DNA from: an uncultured Clostridia bacterium
GTDB lineage: Bacteria > Bacillota > Clostridia > Oscillospirales > Acutalibacteraceae
Length of the DNA stretch: 64,000 bases
Direction of reading: 5' to 3'
NCBI GenBank assembly: GCA_944380885.1
Contig: CALWIZ010000002.1
Coordinates: forward strand, 62,001 to 126,000
The notes below the pieces were generated by a model. That model made no database searches. It worked only from the letters and a program-made list of their open reading frames with translations, and was not told the origin of the DNA. This document shows, piece by piece, positions 1 through 8,142 of this stretch. The translations under genes were made by a program, and so were the position numbers. How positions within the stretch are numbered: the first letter of the stretch is position 1; each line of letters begins with the position of its first letter.

Positions 1-118
1 TTTTTTAACATTGTAACACAAAAAAATTTTTTTAACAAGCCGCAGATACACCATATACAAATTGTTTACGAAAAATTTACTGTTTTTAAAGGTCAGATAT
101 AAAAGCAGTCCCACTTTT

Positions 119-148
119 GTCATAAATCTGTCCGCCGCGGCATATGCT
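119..148 (+). promoter_or_regulatory. Candidate SigE promoter of spoIVA
   Basis: GTCATAAA (119-126), a 14-base spacer and CATATGCT (141-148) resemble the mother-cell SigE consensus (-35 near GTCATATT, -10 near CATACAMT). The match is partial, about 6 of 8 in each box. spoIVA is a SigE target in Bacillus subtilis, which supports the call. The rest of bases 1-118 is AT-rich with no gene seen. Confidence 0.5.
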
Positions 149-184
149 TTACCAAAAGACAGTTGAAGGTATGGAGGAAGCATT

Positions 185-1663
185 ATGACAAACGCAAGTA
201 TATACAGGGATATCGCCGCGCGCACCGGCGGAGATATTTATATCGGCATAGTAGGGCCCGTGAGAACCGGAAAATCCACATTTATAAAGCAGTTTATGGA
301 TAAACTCGTGCTGCCTAATATCTCCGGCGACTACCAGAAGGAGCGCGCCAACGACGAGCTGCCGCAGTCCTCCTCCGGAAGAACTATAATGACCACCGAG
401 CCGAAGTTCATACCAGAAAAGGGCGTTCAGATAAATATAGACGATTCCGCTTCAATGAATGTGCGGCTTATAGATTGCGTAGGGTATATTGTACCGAGCG
501 CTTTAGGCTACATAGAGGGCGACCAGCCGCGTATGGTTATGACGCCGTGGTTTGACGAGCCGGTGCCCTTTAATATGGCGGCGGAAATAGGTACCAGAAA
601 GGTTATAAACGAGCATTCGACGATAGGGCTTGTAATAACGACCGACGGAAGTATCAGCGATATTCCGAGAAGCGAGTACGAGGAAGCCGAGGAACGGGTA
701 ATAGATGAGCTTAAGGCTATAAACAAGCCGTTTGTCATACTGCTCAACTGTATGTACCCCGAGACCGAGGAGGCGGCGGCAACCGCGGCGAGACTTACTG
801 AAAAATACGGTATTCCGGTTCAGCCGGTAAACTGTCTTGAGCTTACCGAGGAAGATATAAAGGGGATAATCTCGCGCGTGCTGTTTGAGTTCCCGATTAA
901 GGAAATCTGCATAAACTTCCCGCGATGGATTAACTCTCTGCCGCTTGACCACTGGCTGAGAAACGACCTTATTACCTCTATAAAGGAGTCGGCTTCGGGA
1001 CTTCATCATATAAGGGATATCTACCGCTTTGAAACGGCGTTTTCGGACAGTGAAAATGTGGAGGGCGCAAAGGTGGAGTCAATCGACCTCGGCACCGGAA
1101 GCGCCTCGGTAATGATAAAAATAGGCAGCGCGCTGTTTTATAAGGTGCTTGCGGAAACTACGGGACTTGTCATAAACGACGAGCAGGAGCTTATGGAAAA
1201 CATAAGAGAGCTTGCCGCTATGAAGAAGGAATACACGAAGGTCAAGGGCGCGCTCGACGAGGTGGAGGCCACCGGATACGGCATAATAATGCCTGAAATA
1301 GAGGATTTAAAGCTCGAAGAGCCTGAGATTATGAAGCAGGGCGGACGCTACGGGGTAAGGCTCCGCGCGTCGGCGCCGTCAATACACCTAATGAAGGCCG
1401 ATATAACCACCGAGGTAAGCCCGATAGTCGGCAGCGAGAAGCAGTCGGAAGATCTTGTTATGTATCTGCTCAGCGAATTTGAAGAGGACCCGGTAAAAAT
1501 TTGGGACTCAAATATTTTCGGAAAATCGCTGCACGAGCTTGTAAACGAGGGACTGCACACAAAGCTGTCCCGTATGCCGGCTGACGCGAGAATGAGGATA
1601 CAGGAAACCATAGAGCGGGTAATAAACGAGGGCTGCAACGGACTTGTATGCATAATACTCTGA
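185..1663 (+). CDS. spoIVA: Stage IV sporulation protein A (spore coat basement ATPase)
   Basis: SpoIVA is the cytoskeletal ATPase that polymerises around the forespore and anchors the spore coat. The 492-residue length is normal for the family. A Walker A motif, GPVRTGKST, lies near residues 24-32 within a TRAFAC-like N-terminal domain, and the long helical middle and conserved C-terminus (ending GLVCIIL) are present. An ATG preceded by GGAGG supports the start. The gene is transcribed alone from a SigE-like promoter and ends at a hairpin terminator. It is good evidence that the host forms endospores. Family assignment is by recognition of the whole protein. Confidence 0.97.
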   Translation: MTNASIYRDIAARTGGDIYIGIVGPVRTGKSTFIKQFMDKLVLPNISGDYQKERANDELPQSSSGRTIMTTEPKFIPEKGVQINIDDSASMNVRLIDCVGYIVPSALGYIEGDQPRMVMTPWFDEPVPFNMAAEIGTRKVINEHSTIGLVITTDGSISDIPRSEYEEAEERVIDELKAINKPFVILLNCMYPETEEAAATAARLTEKYGIPVQPVNCLELTEEDIKGIISRVLFEFPIKEICINFPRWINSLPLDHWLRNDLITSIKESASGLHHIRDIYRFETAFSDSENVEGAKVESIDLGTGSASVMIKIGSALFYKVLAETTGLVINDEQELMENIRELAAMKKEYTKVKGALDEVEATGYGIIMPEIEDLKLEEPEIMKQGGRYGVRLRASAPSIHLMKADITTEVSPIVGSEKQSEDLVMYLLSEFEEDPVKIWDSNIFGKSLHELVNEGLHTKLSRMPADARMRIQETIERVINEGCNGLVCIIL

Positions 1664-1682
1664 TGAAATTTTGAAAGATTTT

Positions 1683-1732
1683 AATTCCGCAGAAGAATTA
1701 TTTATGCTATAATAATTCTGCGGAATTTTTTT
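1683..1732 (+). terminator. Intrinsic terminator after spoIVA
   Basis: An inverted repeat (AATTCCGCAG... with ...CTGCGGAATT, a small bulge in the left arm) is followed directly by a run of seven T. It lies 20 bases after the spoIVA stop codon. Confidence 0.8.
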
Positions 1733-1747
1733 ATTCCGCAATATATT

Positions 1748-1776
1748 TTGTTAAAGTATAAAAGCTGGGATAAAAT
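1748..1776 (+). promoter_or_regulatory. SigA-type promoter of the XRE gene
   Basis: TTGTTA (1748-1753), a 17-base spacer and TAAAAT (1771-1776) form a housekeeping promoter. Its predicted start near 1783 would place the ATG at 1775 outside the transcript and favours the ATG at 1811. Confidence 0.5.
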
Positions 1777-1810
1777 GAAATCAAGAAAGCAGGAGTACGG
1801 AAACCGCAAT

Positions 1811-2032
1811 ATGGTGGGCAGAAATATTGAGCTTTTAAGAAAACAGAAAAATATATCGCAGAAGGATTTTATTTCAAAAATTCAGGTTATGGGTATTGAT
1901 ATGAACCCGACAAGCTATTCAAAGCTCGAAGGTCAGCTGCGGCTTGCCACCGATAAAGAAATATATGTTATAGCGAAAATTCTTGAGGTCCCGGTTGATG
2001 AGCTTTTTGAAAATCCGGAAAAACAGCAATAG
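1811..2032 (+). CDS. Small XRE-family helix-turn-helix regulator
   Basis: This is a 73-residue DNA-binding protein of the Cro/C1 (XRE) fold. The helix-turn-helix runs from NIELLRKQKNISQKDF through YSKLEG to the family-typical tail IAKILEVPVDELF. It is almost a bare HTH domain with no effector domain. I prefer the ATG at 1811 because a 17-spaced promoter ends just upstream and AGGAG precedes it, although that AGGAG is rather distant (15 bases). In-frame alternatives are ATG 1775 and TTG 1748, which would give up to 94 residues. The gene stands alone between two terminators and its target is unknown. Confidence 0.85.
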   Translation: MVGRNIELLRKQKNISQKDFISKIQVMGIDMNPTSYSKLEGQLRLATDKEIYVIAKILEVPVDELFENPEKQQ

Positions 2033-2072
2033 AAAAATATTAAGCGGCTCGCAAATAAAGAAACAGAAAAGC

Positions 2073-2099
2073 AAAGCGTCGGTTATCCGGCGCTTTTGT
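2073..2099 (+). terminator. Terminator after the XRE gene
   Basis: AAAGCGTCGG pairs with CCGGCGCTTT across a TTAT loop (10 pairs with one G-U), followed by TTTT. Confidence 0.65.
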
Positions 2100-2105
2100 T
2101 CTATA

Positions 2106-2134
2106 TTGTGTTTTTCGCGCGGATAGGTTATAAT
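2106..2134 (+). promoter_or_regulatory. SigA-type promoter of the BceRS-like operon
   Basis: TTGTGT (2106-2111), a 17-base spacer and a perfect TATAAT (2129-2134) lie 36 bases before the response-regulator start codon. Confidence 0.65.
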
Positions 2135-2169
2135 ACAAAAAACAAAAAGCTGATACGGGGTGAACAAAT

Positions 2170-2841
2170 ATGTACCGGATTTTAATAGCGGAGGACGATC
2201 CCTTGATTTCCTCCGCCGTGGAAAAACAGCTTAAGGAATGGGGGCTTGACGCCCGCTGCGTAAAGGATTTCAAAAACGTGATTGCCGAATTTTCGGATTA
2301 CGCGCCGCAGCTTGTGCTGCTTGATATTTCTCTGCCCTTTTTCAACGGGTATTACTGGTGCGGCGAGATAAGAAAGGTGTCGGGGACGCCGATAATATTT
2401 ATTTCCTCCGCATCTGATAATATGAATATTATAATGGCGATGAACATGGGCGCCGACGATTTTATTGCCAAGCCGTTTGATATGAGCGTGCTTACCGCGA
2501 AAATACAGGCGCTGCTAAGACGCACCTACGATTACGCGCAGTCGGTTCCGGTGCTGGAGCACAGGGGCGCGCTGCTTAATACCGGAGACGGTACGCTGAC
2601 CTACGGCGGCGGGGTTATAGAGCTTACCAAGAACGAGCACCGCATACTTCTCGCCCTGATGCAGAGCAAGGGGAAAACGGTGAGCCGCGAGAAGCTGATG
2701 GAGAAGCTGTGGGAGACCGACAGCTTTGTGGACGAAAACACTTTGACGGTAAATGTGAACCGCCTGAGAAAAAAGCTGGACGCGGCGGGGCTTGCCGGGT
2801 TTATCACAACAAAATTCGGCGAAGGGTATCTTATAGAATAG
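2170..2841 (+). CDS. bceR: OmpR-family response regulator, BceR-like
   Basis: The 223-residue regulator has an N-terminal receiver domain with phosphoacceptor Asp near residue 52 (LVLLDISLPF) and the switch Lys in AKPFD. A C-terminal winged helix follows (TKNEHRILLALM ... ENTLTVNVNRLRKKL ... GEGYLIE). With the kinase and ABC transporter downstream it forms a Bce-type antimicrobial-peptide sensing and detoxification module, in which the transporter itself serves as sensor. Its probable site of action is the perfect CTTACA-N4-TGTAAG dyad before the transporter genes. The symbol is by analogy; the peptide detected is unknown. Confidence 0.93.
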   Translation: MYRILIAEDDPLISSAVEKQLKEWGLDARCVKDFKNVIAEFSDYAPQLVLLDISLPFFNGYYWCGEIRKVSGTPIIFISSASDNMNIIMAMNMGADDFIAKPFDMSVLTAKIQALLRRTYDYAQSVPVLEHRGALLNTGDGTLTYGGGVIELTKNEHRILLALMQSKGKTVSREKLMEKLWETDSFVDENTLTVNVNRLRKKLDAAGLAGFITTKFGEGYLIE

Positions 2842-2853
2842 GGAGAGACGCAA

Positions 2854-3840
2854 GTGGAGCTTTTGAGAATGTATGTAAAGCAGAGAAGAAGCGGGCTTCT
2901 GATGTTCGCCTTGTTTTCCGCCGTATTTCTTGTGACCTTTTACCTTTATGAGCTGCCTGCCGCGGCGGTGGGGTATCCGGTGGTTATATGCGCCGTGCTG
3001 TCGCTTATATTTTTTGCCGCCGATTTTTGCAGAACCGTGAAAAAGCACCGCCGGCTTTCCGAAATAAGCCGTATGACGGCGGAGACTATGGAGCATTTTC
3101 CGGAGGCGCGCAGTCAGGACGACGAGGATTACCGCGCTGTAATAGAGGCTCTGCGGCGTGAGCATAAGGACACCGTAACGCAGATGAAACTGCGCTATCA
3201 GGACACGGTGGAATATTACACCGTATGGGCGCACCAGATAAAAACGCCGATTGCCGCAATGCGGCTGATACTCGGCGGCGAGGACACGCCCGTTTCAAGA
3301 CAGCTTTCAGAGGAGCTCAGGCGGATAGAGCAGTACGCGGAAATGGTGCTTGCTTTTATAAGGCTTGATTCAGGCACAAGCGATTATGTTTTCCGTGAGC
3401 AGGAGCTTGACCCTCTTATAAAAGAATCGGTAAAGAAATTTTCCGGACTGTTTATAAGAAAAAAGCTGTGCCTTTGCTATGAGCCGACCGGCGCTAAGGT
3501 GCTTACCGATGAGAAATGGCTTTCATTTGTTATTGAGCAGCTGCTTTCAAACGCGCTTAAATATACAAACGAGGGTTCAATTACAATAGCGCTTGAGGAA
3601 AACATGACTCTTTGCATAAGGGATACCGGAATAGGCATCGCGCCCGAGGACCTGCCGCGCGTGTTTGAAAAAAGCTACACCGGATACAACGGACGGGCGG
3701 ACAAAAAGGCGAGCGGCATAGGACTGTATCTCTGCAAGCGTATATGCGACGGTCTCGGACATAAAATAAGCATTTCATCATCGGAGAGCGGCACCGAGGT
3801 GCGTATCTGTCTTGCGCGGGAAAATGTTAAAACCGAATAA
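2854..3840 (+). CDS. bceS: Intramembrane-sensing histidine kinase, BceS-like
   Basis: The 328-residue kinase has two membrane helices near residues 15-32 and 38-58 with almost no extracellular loop, the layout of BceS-type kinases that rely on a partner ABC transporter for sensing. The phosphoacceptor His is near residue 127 (HQIKTPIAA), followed by an N box (QLLSNALKYT) and G boxes (DTGIGIAPEDL, GIGLYLCK). The start is GTG with a GGGAGAG ribosome site. It lies 12 bases after the response regulator in one operon. Autophosphorylation and transfer to that regulator are inferred from the family. Confidence 0.93.
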   Translation: MELLRMYVKQRRSGLLMFALFSAVFLVTFYLYELPAAAVGYPVVICAVLSLIFFAADFCRTVKKHRRLSEISRMTAETMEHFPEARSQDDEDYRAVIEALRREHKDTVTQMKLRYQDTVEYYTVWAHQIKTPIAAMRLILGGEDTPVSRQLSEELRRIEQYAEMVLAFIRLDSGTSDYVFREQELDPLIKESVKKFSGLFIRKKLCLCYEPTGAKVLTDEKWLSFVIEQLLSNALKYTNEGSITIALEENMTLCIRDTGIGIAPEDLPRVFEKSYTGYNGRADKKASGIGLYLCKRICDGLGHKISISSSESGTEVRICLARENVKTE

Positions 3841-3850
3841 TTTTCTGATT

Positions 3851-3866
3851 CTTACAAAAATGTAAG
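3851..3866 (+). promoter_or_regulatory. BceR-type operator before the ABC transporter
   Basis: CTTACA-AAAA-TGTAAG is a perfect dyad with a 4-base centre, matching the known BceR/YxdJ-type binding pattern. A further TGTAAG half site lies about 20 bases downstream. It sits in the 117-base gap between the kinase and transporter genes, where inducible bce-type transporter promoters are normally found. I do not see a convincing -35 box downstream, as expected for an activated promoter. Confidence 0.8.
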
Positions 3867-3957
3867 AAATGAGGCGGGAAATGTAAGACGGATCGATGGC
3901 GTCGCATTTCCCTTTTTGTTAAAATGTATATGCTAAAAACAAAAAGGAGATTTTACG

Positions 3958-4722
3958 ATGAGTATTCTTGAAGTCGACGCCGTAAAGAAAATATATACCA
4001 CCCGTTTCGGCGGAAATCCGGTGCAGGCGCTTTCAAATGTAAGTTTCAAGGTCGAAGAGGGCGAATACGTCGCGATAATGGGCGAATCGGGGTCGGGCAA
4101 GACCACGCTTCTTAATATTTTAGCGGCGCTTGACAGACCCACAGCCGGAAATATCCGGCTTGACGGTCGGGAGCTTTCGGGCATAAAGGAATCGCAAATG
4201 GCGGCGTTCAGAAGAGATAACCTCGGCTTTGTGTTTCAGGAGTTCAACCTGCTTGATACCTTTTCTCTTGAGGACAATATTTATCTGCCGCTGGTGCTGG
4301 CGGGAAAATCACCGTCGGAAATGAAAAGCCGGCTTGAGCCGATAGCCGAACAGCTTCATATAACAAAGCTGCTTAAAAAATATCCGTATGAGGTTTCGGG
4401 CGGACAAAAGCAGCGCGCGGCGGTGGCGCGCGCCCTTATAACCTCGCCGCGGCTTATTCTTGCCGACGAACCGACCGGCGCGCTCGACTCAAAATCAACA
4501 GACGAGCTGCTTTGTATGTTTGAGGAGATAAACCGCAAAGGACAGACTATTCTTATGGTCACCCATTCGGTTAAGGCGGCGAGCCACGCGGGTCGCGTGC
4601 TGTTTATAAAGGACGGAGAGGTATATCATCAGATATATAGAGGCAGCTGTACGGAAAACGAGTTTTACCAGAAAATTTCCGACACGCTTACAGTACTTGC
4701 GGCGGGCGGTGAGCGGTTATGA
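3958..4722 (+). CDS. bceA: Peptide-resistance ABC transporter ATPase, BceA-like
   Basis: This 254-residue ATPase belongs to the MacB/LolD-like class. It shows Walker A GESGSGKTT (residues 42-50), signature VSGGQKQR (146-153) and Walker B LILADEP followed by TGALDS. It powers the adjacent BceB-like permease, and the pair is expected to release or protect lipid-cycle intermediates from peptide antibiotics such as bacitracin. Strong AAGGAG ribosome site. The stop overlaps the permease start by 4 bases, so the two are translationally coupled. Expression is probably induced by the upstream two-component system. Confidence 0.94.
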   Translation: MSILEVDAVKKIYTTRFGGNPVQALSNVSFKVEEGEYVAIMGESGSGKTTLLNILAALDRPTAGNIRLDGRELSGIKESQMAAFRRDNLGFVFQEFNLLDTFSLEDNIYLPLVLAGKSPSEMKSRLEPIAEQLHITKLLKKYPYEVSGGQKQRAAVARALITSPRLILADEPTGALDSKSTDELLCMFEEINRKGQTILMVTHSVKAASHAGRVLFIKDGEVYHQIYRGSCTENEFYQKISDTLTVLAAGGERL

Positions 4723-6776
4723 AAAAAGGTATTTACCGCAAGCTGGCGTTAAGCGGCATAAGAAAAAACAGCCGGCTTTATCTGCCGTATATTCTCACCT
4801 GCGCCGGAACCGTGATGATGTGCTACATTATTTCCTTTCTCTCGCAGTCTTCCGAGTTCGGAAAAATCCCGGGCGGTAATACGGTGCAGGGCTTTCTTTC
4901 GGTCGGCATAGGGGTAATGGCGGTTTTCTCGCTTATCTTCCTGTTTTACACCAATTCTTTTCTGATAAGAAGACGGAAAAAGGAACTAGGGCTTTACAAT
5001 ATTCTCGGTCTCGGGAAACGCAATCTCGCCGCCGTGCTCGCAGCGGAAACCCTTACCGTGGCGCTTGTTTCTATTGCGGGCGGACTGCTTTCGGGCATAC
5101 TTTTCTCAAAGCTCTCCGAGCTCTGCCTTGTGAGGATACTCGGCGGGTCGGCGAAATTTACCTTTACCGTCAGTTATGCGTCGGTTGTGATGACGGCAGT
5201 GCAGTTCGCCGGAATTTTCCTTGTTATTTATCTTTATACTCTTTTGCAGATAAGGCTTACAAACCCTATTGGCCTGCTCAAAAGCGAGAGCACGGGCGAA
5301 AAACCGCCTAAAGCCAACTGGATCGGTGCTATAATCGGCATTCTTATTCTCGGCGCGGCGTATTATACAGCGCTTTCAGTCGAGGATCCGGTCACGGCGA
5401 TTACCGTTTTCTTTTTCGCGGTCGTTATGGTTATTATCGCGACATATCTGCTTTTTATATCCGGTTCGGTCACGCTCTGCCGGATTTTGCAGAAAAATAA
5501 ACGCTACTATTACAAAACAAATCATTTTGTTTCGGTTTCCTCAATGGCATACCGTATGAAGCGCAACGGAGCGGGGCTTGCCTCTATCTGTATACTCTGC
5601 ACAATGGTGCTGGTTATGATTTCCTCAACCGTCTGCCTTTACGCCGGCAAGGAGGACAGCCTGCGTCAGCGTTATCCCCGAAATATAAATCTGGACGCGG
5701 CTGTAAGCAGCACTGCACTGCTTGACGGACCGCAGACAGAGCGGGTAAAGCAGATTATAGAGGAAACAGCCTCAGAAAACGGCGCAAGCCCCGAAAATAT
5801 ACTTGAATACGGCTGTGCCGCGTTCGGCGGGGTGATAGAGGGAGAAAAAATAATTTACGACAGCTCGGTTTACGAGAACAGGCTCGATAAAATGGACGAG
5901 GTATGGCAGATATTTATAGTCTCTCTCGACGACTATAACCGGCTAATGGGTCAGAATGAAACGCTGTCGTCCGGAGAAACGCTGATATATACCACAAAAG
6001 AGGTTCCTTATGACAATAACACAATCCGTATAGGCGACGGGGAGACGCTGACGGTAAAAAAGCGTGTAAACGATTTTGCCGACAACGGCGTGGACTCAAT
6101 GCAGATATTCCCGACGCTTTATCTGTTCGTGCCGGATTTCGACGCCGTTGTAAATCCGATTGCCGGAGCGCGTTCAGACGATGATATCGGGCTTGTAAGC
6201 CTTCACTGGTATTACGGCTTTGACCTTGACTGCGCCGACGATACCCAGATAGAAATCCAGAACAGGATAACCGAAAAAACGGCGGAGCTTGAGAAAACAG
6301 ATGAAGAGTTTTCGTACTTTCATATGATTACCGAGGGAGTGGCGAAAGAAAGGGCGGATTTTTACGGACTGTACGGCGGTTTATTTTTCCTCGGCATACT
6401 TCTCGGACTTGTCTTTATTTCGGCGGCGGTGCTTATAATTTACTACAAGCAGATTTCGGAAGGGTATGAGGACCAGTCGAGGTTTGAAATTATGAGGAAG
6501 GTGGGCATGACAAAGCGTGAAATACAGGGAAGCATCAATTCGCAGGTGCTGACGGTGTTTTTTATGCCGCTTATAGCCTCCGGAATACATCTTGCCTTCG
6601 CTTTCCCGATAATACGGAAAATGCTGATGATATTCGGGCTTGTAAACCTGCCCTTCCTTGTCGCTGCAACCGCCGTATGCTACCTGATATTCGCGGCGTT
6701 TTATCTTGTTGTTTACCGCGCTACATCGCGATCGTATTACCGATTAGTCAGCGGAATGCGGAATGATAACCTATGA
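4719..6776 (+). CDS. bceB: FtsX-type ABC permease, BceB-like
   Basis: The 685-residue permease has the BceB plan: one N-terminal helix, further FtsX-like helices to about residue 310, a large extracellular domain at roughly residues 310-550 that in the family binds the peptide-lipid target and the kinase, and three C-terminal helices after residue 555. It is coupled to the ATPase by an ATGA overlap and overlaps the next small gene in the same way. The length is usual for the family. The transported or protected substrate cannot be told from sequence. Confidence 0.93.
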   Translation: MKKGIYRKLALSGIRKNSRLYLPYILTCAGTVMMCYIISFLSQSSEFGKIPGGNTVQGFLSVGIGVMAVFSLIFLFYTNSFLIRRRKKELGLYNILGLGKRNLAAVLAAETLTVALVSIAGGLLSGILFSKLSELCLVRILGGSAKFTFTVSYASVVMTAVQFAGIFLVIYLYTLLQIRLTNPIGLLKSESTGEKPPKANWIGAIIGILILGAAYYTALSVEDPVTAITVFFFAVVMVIIATYLLFISGSVTLCRILQKNKRYYYKTNHFVSVSSMAYRMKRNGAGLASICILCTMVLVMISSTVCLYAGKEDSLRQRYPRNINLDAAVSSTALLDGPQTERVKQIIEETASENGASPENILEYGCAAFGGVIEGEKIIYDSSVYENRLDKMDEVWQIFIVSLDDYNRLMGQNETLSSGETLIYTTKEVPYDNNTIRIGDGETLTVKKRVNDFADNGVDSMQIFPTLYLFVPDFDAVVNPIAGARSDDDIGLVSLHWYYGFDLDCADDTQIEIQNRITEKTAELEKTDEEFSYFHMITEGVAKERADFYGLYGGLFFLGILLGLVFISAAVLIIYYKQISEGYEDQSRFEIMRKVGMTKREIQGSINSQVLTVFFMPLIASGIHLAFAFPIIRKMLMIFGLVNLPFLVAATAVCYLIFAAFYLVVYRATSRSYYRLVSGMRNDNL

Positions 6777-6943
6777 GATTTCTTTTAAAGATATTAAGGT
6801 GTTTGATTTCCGCGCTCGGCATAGCGGTAATAGCAGTGCTTGCCGTTCCTGCCGGAATACTGGTGCTGCTTATTTTCTGCGTCTGGTCGGCTACCGATAA
6901 ACTGACATCTGCGCTTTACGCAAATGACAGTGAAGATATTTGA
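6773..6943 (+). CDS. 56-residue single-pass membrane peptide coupled to bceB
   Basis: This short gene starts inside the bceB stop codon (ATGA overlap), which argues for translational coupling. The protein begins MRFLLKILRC, has one strongly hydrophobic helix at about residues 11-38, and ends in a short polar acidic tail (...NDSEDI). The operon terminator follows 20 bases later, so it is the last gene of the transporter operon. I recognise no family. A small accessory subunit of the transporter or kinase complex is a guess from position only. Confidence 0.6.
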   Translation: MRFLLKILRCLISALGIAVIAVLAVPAGILVLLIFCVWSATDKLTSALYANDSEDI

Positions 6944-6963
6944 TATAAAACAGGAAAATACAG

Positions 6964-7006
6964 AACAACGTACGCGGTATTAAAAAAACCTCGTACGTTG
7001 TTTTTT
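6964..7006 (+). terminator. Terminator of the bceAB operon
   Basis: AACAACGTACG pairs with CGTACGTTGTT, followed by six T. The opposing recombinase gene ends 9 bases further on; on the minus strand no clear T run follows. Confidence 0.75.
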
Positions 7007-7014
7007 GGCATTGT

Positions 7015-7998
7015 TTATTTTTTTGACTTTACCGTTGAGAGCGGGTTTGAATCGACCGCTTTTTTGATCTGCTTGTCTGAAACGTGGGTGTATATCTGGG
7101 TTGTGCCTAAGTTCGCGTGTCCTAAAATATCCTTTAAAACCCTGATGTCAACATTGCCGTGCTGGTACATAAGCGTGGCGGCGGTGTGCCGCAGCTTGTG
7201 GGTGGAAAACCCCATATCTCCGAGTCCGGCTTTTTCAAGATAACTCTTTACTATATGCTGTACAGTTTTCGGACTTATCCGACGGTGATTGCGGCTTATA
7301 AAAAGGGCGTTTCTTTCGGTCGCCGGTATTCCCTCGTTAGGTCTTACCGCGAGATAGTTTTTTAAAGCCGCGAGGCAGGAATCGTTTAAATAAACCATTC
7401 TTTCCTTGTTGCCCTTTCCGGTCACGGTCATGGTGCCGTCGCCCGAAATATCCGAAAGGTTAAGTCCGCAAAGCTCTGAAAGACGCAGCCCGCAGTTAAG
7501 GAAAAGGGTCAGTATGCAGTAGTCGCGATGCATATTCGCCCCGTCCACCGCGTTTAAAAGCTCAAGCGAGTTTTCAAGCGTCAGGTGCTTGGGCAGCGAC
7601 TGCTTTACTTTGGGGGACTCAAGAAGCTCCGCCGGATTGTTTTCTATCTGGTGGGTCTGAACCGACATATATTTGAAAAAAATCCTCAGCGTCGAGGTTT
7701 TGCGCGCCCTCGTGGCGGTGTTGTTTTTAAGTTCCTCCTTGCAGAAAACCATAAACGCGTACAGGTCGGAAACCGTGACTGAGCGGACAAGCTCTTTATC
7801 CGCCGATGAAATATCTATTTTGTCAAATTCCGTACCCTTTTCCACCCTGCCGCGGATAAGCAGCATGTACCTTAAAAAGGTGCGCAGGTCGATATAATAC
7901 CCCTCGACAGAGCGTGAGGACTTGCCCTTTATAGTCTCGTTGTAGGTTAAAAAATCCCTTATGAAATCGGGACATGAGCGTAAAATTTCGAGCTTCAT
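7015..7998 (-). CDS. XerC/XerD-type tyrosine recombinase
   Basis: The 327-residue recombinase has an N-terminal SAM-like core-binding domain (to about residue 110) and a C-terminal catalytic domain. All usual catalytic residues are visible: Arg in CGLRLSELCGL, Lys in VTGKGNKER, His-x-x-Arg in HKLRHTAATL, His in LGHANLGTTQIY and the nucleophilic Tyr in IYTHV. GGAGTT before the ATG at 7998 fixes the start; a longer form from 8016 lacks such a site. It stands alone, without excisionase, phage genes, tRNA or visible attachment repeats, so a chromosomal Xer-like role is more likely than a mobile element. Which one is not resolved. Confidence 0.9.
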   Translation of the reverse strand: MKLEILRSCPDFIRDFLTYNETIKGKSSRSVEGYYIDLRTFLRYMLLIRGRVEKGTEFDKIDISSADKELVRSVTVSDLYAFMVFCKEELKNNTATRARKTSTLRIFFKYMSVQTHQIENNPAELLESPKVKQSLPKHLTLENSLELLNAVDGANMHRDYCILTLFLNCGLRLSELCGLNLSDISGDGTMTVTGKGNKERMVYLNDSCLAALKNYLAVRPNEGIPATERNALFISRNHRRISPKTVQHIVKSYLEKAGLGDMGFSTHKLRHTAATLMYQHGNVDIRVLKDILGHANLGTTQIYTHVSDKQIKKAVDSNPLSTVKSKK

Positions 7999-8041
7999 AA
8001 TTGCAACTCCGTACAATATGTATTATTATTATAATAATACC

Positions 8042-8120
8042 ACTTAAAGAATGTTTTTTCAATCTTAAAGAAATCTTAATATTTAAGAGTATTTTATCTT
8101 AAAAATTGTTCTGCTATAAT
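8042..8120 (+). promoter_or_regulatory. Phased CTTAA direct repeats and extended -10 promoter
   Basis: Copies of (T/A)CTTAA begin at 8042, 8063, 8074 and 8097, that is at steps of 21, 11 and 23 bases, all near multiples of one helical turn. They are followed by TGCTATAAT, an extended -10 (8112-8120). Such 11-base phased direct repeats are the usual binding pattern of OmpR-family regulators, so autoregulation by the adjacent response regulator is plausible. Confidence 0.5.
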
Positions 8121-8142
8121 AATTACCGGAGGTCGGGGGAGT

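Noticed and set aside
503..1009. Long minus-strand open frames inside spoIVA
   Set aside because: They lie antisense to a clearly recognised gene, lack ribosome sites and resemble nothing known. The same holds for long antisense frames across most genes here, a side effect of codon bias.
7015..7998. Integrated mobile element around the tyrosine recombinase
   Set aside because: No excisionase, phage or conjugation genes, no tRNA and no flanking direct repeats were seen, and neighbouring genes are ordinary two-component operons. It is left as a chromosomal recombinase.
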